Part shown: in pieces, positions 36,314 through 44,481 of the stretch
Position numbering within the stretch: the first letter of the stretch is position 1
How the letters are laid out: every line of letters begins with the position of its first letter
Assembly: GCA_003167255.1 (NCBI GenBank)
Contig: PMTR01000009.1
Location: 63,844-127,843, forward strand
Reading direction: 5' to 3'
Origin: Bryobacterales bacterium
Lineage (GTDB): Bacteria; Acidobacteriota; Terriglobia; Bryobacterales; Bryobacteraceae
DNA: 64,000 bases
Translations under genes and position numbers: made by a program
The notes under the pieces: generated by a model
Seen by the model: only the letters and a program-made list of their open reading frames with translations
Database searches by the model: none
Told to the model about the DNA's origin: nothing

Positions 36314-37971
36314 AGCGTTGGTCTTTGATCGTAACCGCTGCCGGCGTGCTCCTCGCGGCGCCGGCGGCGGGCATAATTGCTTTCGAGGAAATCGCCGAGC
36401 GCTCCGGCCTCATTTTCACCGCCAATAGCTGCCCCACGCCCAACAAGAACCAGCCTGAGACAATGGTGGCTGGTGTCGCGCTACTGGACTACGATAACGA
36501 TGGTTACCTCGACGTCTACCTGGTGAACGGCGCCGCTATCCCATCTCTCAAGAAAGAAAGCCCGAAGTACTGGAATCGGCTCTTCCACAACAACCGTGAC
36601 GGCACGTTTACCGACGTGACCGAAAAGGCTGGAGTTGCGGGAGAGGGTTACGGCATGGGCGTGGCGGTCGGCGACTTCGACAACGACGGCTGGCCGGACC
36701 TCTACGTCGTCAACGTGACGAAGAATCAGCTTTTCCGCAACAACCACGACGGCACCTTCACCGACGTAACGGATCGGGCGCACGTGGGCGGAGGTATGCT
36801 CGACGGCAAGAAAATGTGGTCCGTCTCGGCCGTCTGGCTCGACTACAACAACGACGGGCTGCTGGATTTATTCGTCTCCAATTACTGCAAATGGGAGGTG
36901 AATCAGGACCCGGTTTGCCGCGCGAATCCCACGACACGCTCTTACTGCCATCCGAAATACTACCAGCCTCTACCGAACACGCTATACCGCAATAACGGCG
37001 ACGGGACCTTCACCGACGTATCCGCGGAAACCGGCATCGGCAAGCATTTCGGCAAGGGCATGGGGGCCGTGATCGCCGACTACGACGGGGACGGGTTCAT
37101 GGACGTGTTCGTCCCCAACGACAACATGCCCAATTTTCTCTTCCACAATATCGGAGGGAAAAAATTCGAGGAGGTCGCCCTGGAAAGCGGCGTGGCATAC
37201 CCGCAGAGCGCTAACGCGGTCTCCAGCATGGGCGCCGATTTCAAGGATGTTTGGAACGACGGCAAGCCGGATATCTGGCACACCGCCACCGAGAACGAAT
37301 CGTTCCCCCTGTATCGGAACCGCGGTGAAGGAGCCTTTTGGGAGGTAACCGACCAGAGCATGCTGGGGGGAACGCGCGACATGTCGGGGTGGTCGAACGG
37401 AATCTTCGATTTCGACAACGACGGCTGGAAGGACCTTTTCGCGGCCCGCGGAAACGTGCTCGACAACGTGGCCCTGACCTCCAGCCGCACCTACGGAGAG
37501 AACAATGCGGTCTTCCGCAATCTCGCTAACGGCAAGTTTCGGGATGTGAGCGCGGAAGCCGGAGCCGACTTCCAGAAAACCGCGCCCCACCGCGGTGCGG
37601 CGTTCGGCGATCTCGATAACGATGGCCGCGTCGACGCGGTAGTCACGGTGCTCAACGGCCAGATGAAATACTTCCATAACGTTACGGAGAACCGGAACCA
37701 CTGGATTCTCCTGAAGCTGGTTGGAACCAAGAGTAATCGAATGGCCATCGGGGCGCAGATCCGGATCACCACCGGGGACAACTTGCGGCAGTATAACCAA
37801 GTCACCACAGCCTGCGGCTACGCCAGTGCGAGCGACTCGCGTGTTCACTTTGGGCTAGGGGCATCCAAGATCATCCGGGAGATCGACATCAAATGGCCCA
37901 GCCGCATTCACCAGGTTCTGCGAGATGTCCCGGCGGACCAGATTCTGACCATTAAAGAGCCTGCTCAGTAG
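36310..37971 (+). CDS. Secreted CRTAC1-like FG-GAP/ASPIC-UnbV protein (type II)
   Basis: A 553-residue protein with a signal peptide (residues 1-20) and seven FG-GAP loops (LDYDNDGYLDVYL, GDFDNDGWPDLYV, LDYNNDGLLDLFV, ADYDGDGFMDVFV, degenerate KDVWNDGKPDIWH, FDFDNDGWKDLFA, GDLDNDGRVDAVV). An ASPIC/UnbV C-terminal domain ends IKWPSRIHQVL. The fifth blade is the weak one here and also in the type II protein at 29075, which supports their common origin. The ATGA overlap with the type I gene means the pair is made together. Confidence 0.9.
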   Translation: MKRWSLIVTAAGVLLAAPAAGIIAFEEIAERSGLIFTANSCPTPNKNQPETMVAGVALLDYDNDGYLDVYLVNGAAIPSLKKESPKYWNRLFHNNRDGTFTDVTEKAGVAGEGYGMGVAVGDFDNDGWPDLYVVNVTKNQLFRNNHDGTFTDVTDRAHVGGGMLDGKKMWSVSAVWLDYNNDGLLDLFVSNYCKWEVNQDPVCRANPTTRSYCHPKYYQPLPNTLYRNNGDGTFTDVSAETGIGKHFGKGMGAVIADYDGDGFMDVFVPNDNMPNFLFHNIGGKKFEEVALESGVAYPQSANAVSSMGADFKDVWNDGKPDIWHTATENESFPLYRNRGEGAFWEVTDQSMLGGTRDMSGWSNGIFDFDNDGWKDLFAARGNVLDNVALTSSRTYGENNAVFRNLANGKFRDVSAEAGADFQKTAPHRGAAFGDLDNDGRVDAVVTVLNGQMKYFHNVTENRNHWILLKLVGTKSNRMAIGAQIRITTGDNLRQYNQVTTACGYASASDSRVHFGLGASKIIREIDIKWPSRIHQVLRDVPADQILTIKEPAQ

Positions 37972-38012
37972 CGCCTATTTTATTCCGCCTTCTCCGGAGT
38001 CTCTGACGCCCG

Positions 38013-39029
38013 TTAGTTCGGGTACGGTTCGCCCTTCTTGGCGATGCGGATCTGGTGATCGGTGAACTGGGCGTGCGCGCCCGGCAGGTCGACCTTGGGC
38101 ATGTGGCATTCGACGCAGTTGGCTTTGGCCACGCGGCAGACCTTGGTGTGCAAGGCCGTTGAATGGCAGGACTTGCATGTCGCGTCGTAGCTCGACAGGT
38201 TGGTGGCGAGCGCCCCGTGCGGGTCGTGGCAGGCAGTGCAGCGGATGCGCCGATCCTCGACGTCGTAGCATTTACTGTTGGTCAGCCGGTAGGGCTGGAA
38301 GCGCACAGTATTCGGGCCGCGCATTCCGGTTAGAGCGATCTGCGCCCACGTGCGATGGCACCGGCCGCACAATTCGGCCATATCCTCCGGTCCCAGGCCG
38401 GCCAGGTGCGGCAGTTTCGCGGCAGCCACATTCCCGGCGCGAACCGCGTTGGCATGTTTTTCCACTTGCCCATGGCACGACTGGCATCCGACGCCGGGCA
38501 CGACCGACTCGACATGCAGCATTCCCCCGGACACACCGCCATTGGAGTGGCACCCGAGGCAATTGGCCGCGTCGGGTGGTTCCAGGCGGCGGCCGGCGGC
38601 CTCGACGATCGTCTGCGGTTTCGTGCCGATGTCTCCGATGGTTAGATCGAGCGCGGCCGGCCCGTTATAGAAACTGACTCGGCTCTCGTACATCGCCCCT
38701 TCATATTGGAAAACATAGGTCTGGCCGGCCTTTCCCTGGCCCAATGCCCAGAGGATTGGAACGGTAAAGGTCTCAGTCCCACGGGTCACGGTAAGGATGC
38801 TGCGATCACCCTCCCGCTTAATTTGGGAGTGGTAGGGACCCTCTTGAAACTGGAGATCGGGATGGTTCTTGAGAATGTCGCAGAGTTCTATGGTTTCGAG
38901 CGCCTGCGCCATCGGTGTGGCCCGAAAATGGGATGTCTGTTGAGAGTGACAGGCGGCGCAAACGGAATCGCCCGATGCCGCCGCGGCAAGAAACGGCAGG
39001 AAGAATAACGCTGGTAGCGCCGATCTCAT
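38013..39029 (-). CDS. Secreted seven-heme c-type cytochrome
   Basis: A 338-residue exported protein (signal peptide 1-19) with seven CxxCH heme-attachment motifs: CAACH near the N-terminus, then CLGCH, CQSCH, CGRCH, CTACH, CKSCH and CVECH in the C-terminal half. The ending CVECHMPK followed by HAQFTDHQIRI is the form seen where multiheme cytochromes are fused to TPR domains in other bacteria. Here the TPR partner is a separate gene that overlaps this one by four bases. It should carry electrons in the periplasm or at the surface. The first heme is separated from the others by a roughly 110-residue beta-rich insertion. Confidence 0.93.
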   Translation of the reverse strand: MRSALPALFFLPFLAAAASGDSVCAACHSQQTSHFRATPMAQALETIELCDILKNHPDLQFQEGPYHSQIKREGDRSILTVTRGTETFTVPILWALGQGKAGQTYVFQYEGAMYESRVSFYNGPAALDLTIGDIGTKPQTIVEAAGRRLEPPDAANCLGCHSNGGVSGGMLHVESVVPGVGCQSCHGQVEKHANAVRAGNVAAAKLPHLAGLGPEDMAELCGRCHRTWAQIALTGMRGPNTVRFQPYRLTNSKCYDVEDRRIRCTACHDPHGALATNLSSYDATCKSCHSTALHTKVCRVAKANCVECHMPKVDLPGAHAQFTDHQIRIAKKGEPYPN

Positions 39030-40159
39030 TTCGCTATCCTTCCCGACACGGCGGCATGCTTCTCCGCGTTGAGCCGGAGTACGATGGCACGCTGCTGGTT
39101 ACCGTCTTGCTTGCGCTTCAACCGGTAGTACACCGTGGCCAGAGAAATGTGCGCCTCCACGTCCTGCGGATTCTCGCGGATCAGGCTCTCCAGTTTCGCA
39201 CGCGCCTGCTCTGCCTCCCCGTCTTCGAGATCCAGCAGTGCCAACTGATAGAGGGCGGCGGGGTCGTGGGGACGCAGGCCGAGCGCGCGCCCGAAGCAGC
39301 GGCGCGATTCGGCATAGTCCGCATCCGCCTTCAGAAGCTTGCCCATCTGAAAGTTAGCCGAGTAGTCGATGGGATTCGAGGCCAGTTCCTTGCGGAACGC
39401 CGCCTCAGCGCCGGGAATGTCGCCTGTATCGGCAAGGGCGATTCCGTAATAGCCGTTGAGCCCCGGCAGTTGGGGGTTGATTTCCAGGGCTTTCTTGAAT
39501 TCCTCGAGCGCGCCCGCGAAGTCGTTCGCCGACAGTTTGGATTCGCCGACCAACAGGCGGCCTTCCGCGGAGTCGCCGCCGCGCACGATGCGATCCACCA
39601 GCAACTGCCCCCGCGTGGCTTGGCCGTCGCGGATCAGGGCGGTTCCCAGCAGGTAGTCCAGCGCCTTATCGTCGGGCGTCGCCTGCTGGAGAGGCGACAG
39701 CAGATCGATGACTTTCTTATTCTCACCGAGACGGAGATAGCAGTCCGCTAAGAGGAGAACCGGCTGCCGATCGCGCCGCGGTTCGAGCACGCGCTCCAGT
39801 TCGGCAGCGGCCTGCGGAATCTCCGAGGCCTTGTAGTACGCCAGCGCCAGATTCAACCGGACCGGCAGATTGCCGGGCTGCACCTCCAGCGCTTTCTGGT
39901 ATTCGACGATGGCCTCTTCGAAATGGCCGGAGCGCGCCAGGACCGCACCCAGGTTCGATCGCGCCATCACGTTGTCCGGGACCTGATCGAGGTAATTGCG
40001 ATATGCGGAAATCGCGGCCGCGATGTCACCCGACTGGTGCAGTTGGATGGCGTGGCGCAGAACGGTATCTGCCCCTGATGCTTCCTGGCACCAGGCAATG
40101 CCGGCTATCGATAGAACGAGACCGGCAAACCATGCAAGGGCCCTCCCATTCACGCGCAT
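39026..40159 (-). CDS. Exported TPR-repeat protein (type A)
   Basis: A 377-residue exported TPR protein with the type A beginning (LRHAIQLHQSGDIAAAISAY, ARSNLGAVLARSGHFEEAIVEY) and the type A ending (SLATVYYRLKRKQDGNQQRAI), so a paralogue of those at 26776 and 51611. Its last four bases overlap the start of the seven-heme cytochrome gene. That coupling suggests the TPR and cytochrome subunits assemble with each other. Confidence 0.9.
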   Translation of the reverse strand: MRVNGRALAWFAGLVLSIAGIAWCQEASGADTVLRHAIQLHQSGDIAAAISAYRNYLDQVPDNVMARSNLGAVLARSGHFEEAIVEYQKALEVQPGNLPVRLNLALAYYKASEIPQAAAELERVLEPRRDRQPVLLLADCYLRLGENKKVIDLLSPLQQATPDDKALDYLLGTALIRDGQATRGQLLVDRIVRGGDSAEGRLLVGESKLSANDFAGALEEFKKALEINPQLPGLNGYYGIALADTGDIPGAEAAFRKELASNPIDYSANFQMGKLLKADADYAESRRCFGRALGLRPHDPAALYQLALLDLEDGEAEQARAKLESLIRENPQDVEAHISLATVYYRLKRKQDGNQQRAIVLRLNAEKHAAVSGRIAK

Positions 40160-40309
40160 CCGCCTCTCTTGCGTCTAGGATCTCACGAATTGGGTGCTTG
40201 AGCGAAACGCTGCCCCTACCGCCAAGCCGGACCAGGGTGTCCGGTGCGGACGCGGGCGTTCGCCCCACAGTTTTCCGGCGCGAACTTCCGATTCAGGACA
40301 CGAGGCCGT

Positions 40310-41404
40310 TTAGTGGGGGGGGCCGGCTTCCGCCTGATGGTCCAGCTTCGCGACCTGTTCCCGCACCATGGCGGCATCATGGGCGTTGGGAGCCAGCTCC
40401 AGGTAAGCGCGGAGGCATTTGGCCGATTCGGCGTACTGCTGCTTTTGCATGAGGATCAAGCCGAGTACGTAGTTCAGCCGCGGGACCTTGCGGTCTTTGT
40501 CGACCCGCAAGCCGCCCCGTGCGGCAAGCTCGGCTGCTTCGATCCGGTTCAGCCTGGCATTCGCGACGGCGTTGATGAGGTAGGGGGCCGCGAAGTCGTC
40601 GGGATCGAGTTGGAGCCACTCCCTGGAGTATTGTTCCGCCGCCGCCCAGTCCTGCTGCCGGTCCGCCACGGCAGCAAGGCTCTCGTAAGGCTTGACGTAC
40701 TTCGGATCCTGCTTGCGCGCTTCATTCCAGGCTTCTATGGCGCCGGCCTGAGCGTTCCGTTTCTGGCGCACCTGGCCGAGTTGGTACCAGGCGATTGCGA
40801 ACTTGGGATAGATCGTTACCGCCTTGGTGAGTCCGGATTCGGCCACGTCCCAGTTCTCCTTGCCGATCGATTCCATACCCTTGTCGTAAGCCTTCTTTGC
40901 GGCTGCGGGGGCGGCCGCGGTGGTGGCGCTTATGGTGAGAGCGCCCAATCGTGAGAGTGGATGGAGAATGATGGTGCCGAGGCGGCCGTCGTCGGCGTTG
41001 TCTCGCACGGAGAGACGGACACTCTCGGTGCGAAATCCTGAAAGAACCGCCTGCACCTCGCAATCGCGCAGGGCAGTGATAATCGGATTGGTGTATTGAG
41101 TGGAGGTTTTATTCAGGGCCTTGCTGAGATCCGCCGCTTCGGCGGGAGCCTGGCCGGCGTCGGCTGTTGCGGTGGAATTGCCCCCGGCGTCCACCGTGAA
41201 GGCAAAGTGCCCCATGGTATCGGTCCTGGCCGCGATCGTTATGCGGCCATTGCACGCCCGGTTAATCTGGACCGCATCGGGCGGTGCTGTTCCGTCTTCC
41301 AGGCGCACATTGCCCGATACGAAAACCACCTTTTCGGTCTGTCCCCAAATCCGCGAAATGCCGGCAAGAGCTGTAAGGGAGATCACGAGCGCCCGAACAC
41401 GCAT
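40310..41404 (-). CDS. Exported protein with N-terminal Ig-like domain and TPR repeats
   Basis: A 364-residue protein with a signal peptide (MRVRALVISLTALAGISRIWGQ) and an N-terminal beta-sandwich resembling carboxypeptidase-regulatory domains (VFVSGNVRLEDGTAPPDAVQI, DTMGHFAFTVD, VRLSVRDNADDGRLGTIIL). TPR repeats follow from about residue 165 (YDKGMESIGKENWDVAESGL, AIAWYQLGQVRQKRNAQAGAI). ATG 41404 gives the better signal; 41428 is eight codons upstream. It is 150 bases ahead of the TPR-cytochrome pair on the same strand and may be its first gene. Confidence 0.82.
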   Translation of the reverse strand: MRVRALVISLTALAGISRIWGQTEKVVFVSGNVRLEDGTAPPDAVQINRACNGRITIAARTDTMGHFAFTVDAGGNSTATADAGQAPAEAADLSKALNKTSTQYTNPIITALRDCEVQAVLSGFRTESVRLSVRDNADDGRLGTIILHPLSRLGALTISATTAAAPAAAKKAYDKGMESIGKENWDVAESGLTKAVTIYPKFAIAWYQLGQVRQKRNAQAGAIEAWNEARKQDPKYVKPYESLAAVADRQQDWAAAEQYSREWLQLDPDDFAAPYLINAVANARLNRIEAAELAARGGLRVDKDRKVPRLNYVLGLILMQKQQYAESAKCLRAYLELAPNAHDAAMVREQVAKLDHQAEAGPPH

Positions 41405-41517
41405 AACGCCCTCCACGGCTATCTTCATTATGCCAGTTTCCGGAGCTTGTCAACGTAAACCTCGACAGGCCGGGTTTCAAAACAAGATGTCAGGAAATTG
41501 GGGGGGCTGCGCAGCGG

Positions 41518-42027
41518 CTAGCACTTGCCATTGCATGACGCGTCTTTCGGTGGGGGAACAAAAATCGCGATGGCTTCGATTTCCACCAGCAGGTCGGGCC
41601 GGCACAGAATCGCCTGGATGCCGGTGGAAGCGGGCAGGGGATCCAGTCCCTGCTCCCGGAAGAATTCCGTGCGGCCTTCATTGAACGCCGCGTAATCGCG
41701 CTCGATATCGCGCAGGTAGCAGGTGGTGCGGACGATGTCCTTCCAGGTTGCGCCTTCCGAGGCCAGCAGGCCGGTGATGTTGTGGTACGTGCGCCGCAAT
41801 TGCGCCCGAAAATCGCCCGCGTGGACCGTCTGCCCGTATTCATCGATGCTGGCTGTGCCCGAAATCAGCAGAATCGCGACACCTCCCAGATCTATGCGCA
41901 ACCCGCGCGAGAAGGAACTGGCCTTGGGGTAATCGTAAGCTTCATTGAGTACCGACAGCGCCGTGATGGCGTGCTTCTTCACCTCGGTGGCGCTTGCGAT
42001 CTGGTTGAGCAATTCGCGGGTGGTCAT
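41518..42027 (-). CDS. RidA/YjgF-family protein
   Basis: A 169-residue protein of the RidA (YER057c/UK114) family, which deaminates reactive enamine/imine intermediates. The C-terminal ILCRPDLLVEIEAIAIF carries the conserved Arg and Glu of the active site. It is somewhat longer than the usual 130 residues because of an N-terminal helix (TTRELLNQIASATEVKKH). Its ATG overlaps the stop of the GH74-like gene by four bases, an odd partner for a metabolic enzyme. Members of RidA subgroups without full deaminase activity exist, so activity is probable but not certain. Confidence 0.88.
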   Translation of the reverse strand: MTTRELLNQIASATEVKKHAITALSVLNEAYDYPKASSFSRGLRIDLGGVAILLISGTASIDEYGQTVHAGDFRAQLRRTYHNITGLLASEGATWKDIVRTTCYLRDIERDYAAFNEGRTEFFREQGLDPLPASTGIQAILCRPDLLVEIEAIAIFVPPPKDASCNGKC

Positions 42028-44480
42028 TTGCTTGAATCTCCGGTTGAAATATGAATTCCGTAGCTCACGCTTTTAGAAGTGGCAAGGCCGGGAAATTGTT
42101 CACGCGGGGGCATGTCTTGGATTGACGAGCGCCGTTTACCTGTCTTTTTGCCGCCTGGCTCGAAACGACGCGGGGGTTCCCCGTACACAACTCCCCGTCC
42201 GTTCATCCCGAGATAGACTCTCCCATACACGCGAGAGTCGGCTTGGATGAGCGTGGGGCCGCCATACTGGTGGAGATCGTCATTGATGCGGACCCAGGTT
42301 GTTCCGCTGTCGTCGGAGCGGTAGATCGCCATCACCGAGGCTGGGGCAGCCACGCCGTAGAGGTAGATGGCCGGAACGTGGGTCTCAGCGCCGGCCGCTC
42401 CAACAGCTACCGAATTGGCCCACGCCACGTTGGACGGATTCGTCCAGGTAACGCCTCCATCGACCGAGTGACGCAGTCCGTTGCTGCCGAGCGGCAGCCA
42501 GATGTCGCCGGATTGCGAAAAGTTCACCACCGGAATGCCGCAACCGGAGCCGTCGCAACTGCCGCTCGCCGTGAGCGCTGTGGAATTCACCCGGGAAAAT
42601 GCCGTTCCGCCGCTGGTTGCGGTGCTGTAGAACTGGTTGCCGCTGAAGGCGTAGAACCGGTTCGCGGTGACCTTGTCGGCCACAACCGGCGGGCGGGCGG
42701 AGAGACCCGTGACAGCGGTCCAGTTGTTGCCGCCGTTGGTGGAGTATTGCGGGTTCGTAGTGCCGGTCGCCGGAGACCACATGAGCATCGCGCCGCTGGC
42801 ATCGACGGCCAGCACGCCGCCATTTCCGCTATTGACACCCGTGGGGCACGCCGGAATCGGAACCCACGAGGCGCCGCCATCGCTCGACCAGGCCCCATAA
42901 GTACAAGGATTGGTGGAGGAACTGGAGGGCGACTGAGTCCGCACGATGACCAACGGACTCTGGCCAGCCCAGTCCAGACTACCCACGGTCGTGGCCACGG
43001 GACTGGTATACATTCCGGCTGCCGGCGATACGGTGAGATCATCATGGCGGAATCCGCCGATGTCTCCGAGTCCGCTCAATAAGGGGGCGCCGGCCGTGGG
43101 GCTGATCAGCGCAGTTACGGCAGTCTCTTCGACTCCAAGCGCCTGGACGAACCACGTGGGCGCGGCGCCGGAATCCGCCACCGAAAGGTTATTCGTCGCG
43201 TAAATGGTCGCCCCCGTGGCGAACATCAAGTGATTCGGATCGGTTGGATCGATCAGCAGGGCAGACATCCACCAGCCGAACTTGGCGCTTCCCGCGGGCG
43301 CAGAGGTGCCGCCGAAAGTCAGCCACGGGGAAAGGGTGAAAACCGACGGGCTGAAATAGTAATTGCCTGCATTCAACCCCGTGAAACCGGCGGTAGAGGT
43401 AGCGTGCGCCAGATCGATCCAGGTGGCGCCGCCGTCGTGCGTAACATAAACGGTATCGACTGGATACCATCGGTCGAGAGTGCTCACCGCAACCGTACCG
43501 GCGCGGTTGGGATCCTGCGTCAGGCCGCAAAAGCCGCCGCGCTGCGAGCTCTCACCCTCGGCATGGTCGAGCGGAGGCGTGATGTTGGTCCAACTGTTAT
43601 TGGCCGGATTGAATTTCCCGACCAACCCGTAGTTCATCGAATTCGGACCCGGACCGTCGCTGAAAGCGACGTAGAGGTTTCCATCGGGGTTCAGGACAGC
43701 CCGTTCCGGCGCGGGTGCATGAGTCCCGTTCGAAACGCTGAACGGCCAGGAAAGCGGCTGGCCCGCGAGCGCCGACCAGGTCGCGCCATCGTCGGTGCTC
43801 TTATAAATCGAAGAGGTGGTGTAGACGCCCGCATAAATCGTGCCGCTGTTGACCGGGTCGAAAACCACCCATTGGACGCCGAACCCGTCGCTCGAAGCGG
43901 AAACCGGAAAGCTCAAAACCTGAGTCCACGTCTGGGCGTAGTCCTTGCTCTTCCAAAGCCCGTTGTACCGCGTTCCCATCAGGAGTTCACTCGGGCTGAA
44001 CGGATTGACGGCCAGGCGCTCGCCGGCCGATCGCCCATCGTTATTCGCAGCCATCCGGAAAGGCACATTGACGGTGGAAAACGTGGCGCCCTGGTCGGTG
44101 GAGACTAGAATCGCCATAGCACAGCCGCCGCACGAGTACATGCCCGCCGCGATGTAAAGCCGGTTCGGGTCGGTCGGATCGAGCGCGACACTCTCCGGAC
44201 CGTTCAGGTTGTAGTTGGCGGGTGCCTGGAAGTCGGTGAGCGGAATCCAGTGCCCGTCATCAGCGTTCCATCGGTATACGCTGCCGATATCGGTGCGCGC
44301 GTATATCAAACCTGGCTGCGTAGGATGCGCCACGAATCCCGGTACGTATCCGCCGGCGACAATCCGCACGGGCCTCCATATGTAAGAGCCGTCGAGCTGG
44401 CCGTTCAGGCGCAGCAGGAGCAACAGGGGAGCTGCGCACACCGCCAACAAAGATAATCTGCGAAAGCCCACGCCTTTCAT
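42024..44480 (-). CDS. Secreted GH74-like xyloglucanase
   Basis: An 818-residue exported protein with a hydrophobic signal (residues 7-24) and GH74-type tandem propeller repeats. GGYVPGFVAHP, then LIYARTDIGSVYRWNADDG carry the expected first catalytic Asp (D64), and LLSGLGDIGGFRHDDL, near the middle, carries the second. GH74 enzymes cleave the beta-1,4-glucan backbone of xyloglucan. ATG 44480 lies one base after the stop of the GH16-GH3 gene; a TTG four codons earlier would overlap it. After the normal end (GRGVVYGEPPRR) there is an extra basic tail of about 50 residues overlapping the ridA-like start. Confidence 0.88.
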   Translation of the reverse strand: MKGVGFRRLSLLAVCAAPLLLLLRLNGQLDGSYIWRPVRIVAGGYVPGFVAHPTQPGLIYARTDIGSVYRWNADDGHWIPLTDFQAPANYNLNGPESVALDPTDPNRLYIAAGMYSCGGCAMAILVSTDQGATFSTVNVPFRMAANNDGRSAGERLAVNPFSPSELLMGTRYNGLWKSKDYAQTWTQVLSFPVSASSDGFGVQWVVFDPVNSGTIYAGVYTTSSIYKSTDDGATWSALAGQPLSWPFSVSNGTHAPAPERAVLNPDGNLYVAFSDGPGPNSMNYGLVGKFNPANNSWTNITPPLDHAEGESSQRGGFCGLTQDPNRAGTVAVSTLDRWYPVDTVYVTHDGGATWIDLAHATSTAGFTGLNAGNYYFSPSVFTLSPWLTFGGTSAPAGSAKFGWWMSALLIDPTDPNHLMFATGATIYATNNLSVADSGAAPTWFVQALGVEETAVTALISPTAGAPLLSGLGDIGGFRHDDLTVSPAAGMYTSPVATTVGSLDWAGQSPLVIVRTQSPSSSSTNPCTYGAWSSDGGASWVPIPACPTGVNSGNGGVLAVDASGAMLMWSPATGTTNPQYSTNGGNNWTAVTGLSARPPVVADKVTANRFYAFSGNQFYSTATSGGTAFSRVNSTALTASGSCDGSGCGIPVVNFSQSGDIWLPLGSNGLRHSVDGGVTWTNPSNVAWANSVAVGAAGAETHVPAIYLYGVAAPASVMAIYRSDDSGTTWVRINDDLHQYGGPTLIQADSRVYGRVYLGMNGRGVVYGEPPRRFEPGGKKTGKRRSSIQDMPPREQFPGLATSKSVSYGIHISTGDSSK

Positions 44481-44481
44481 C

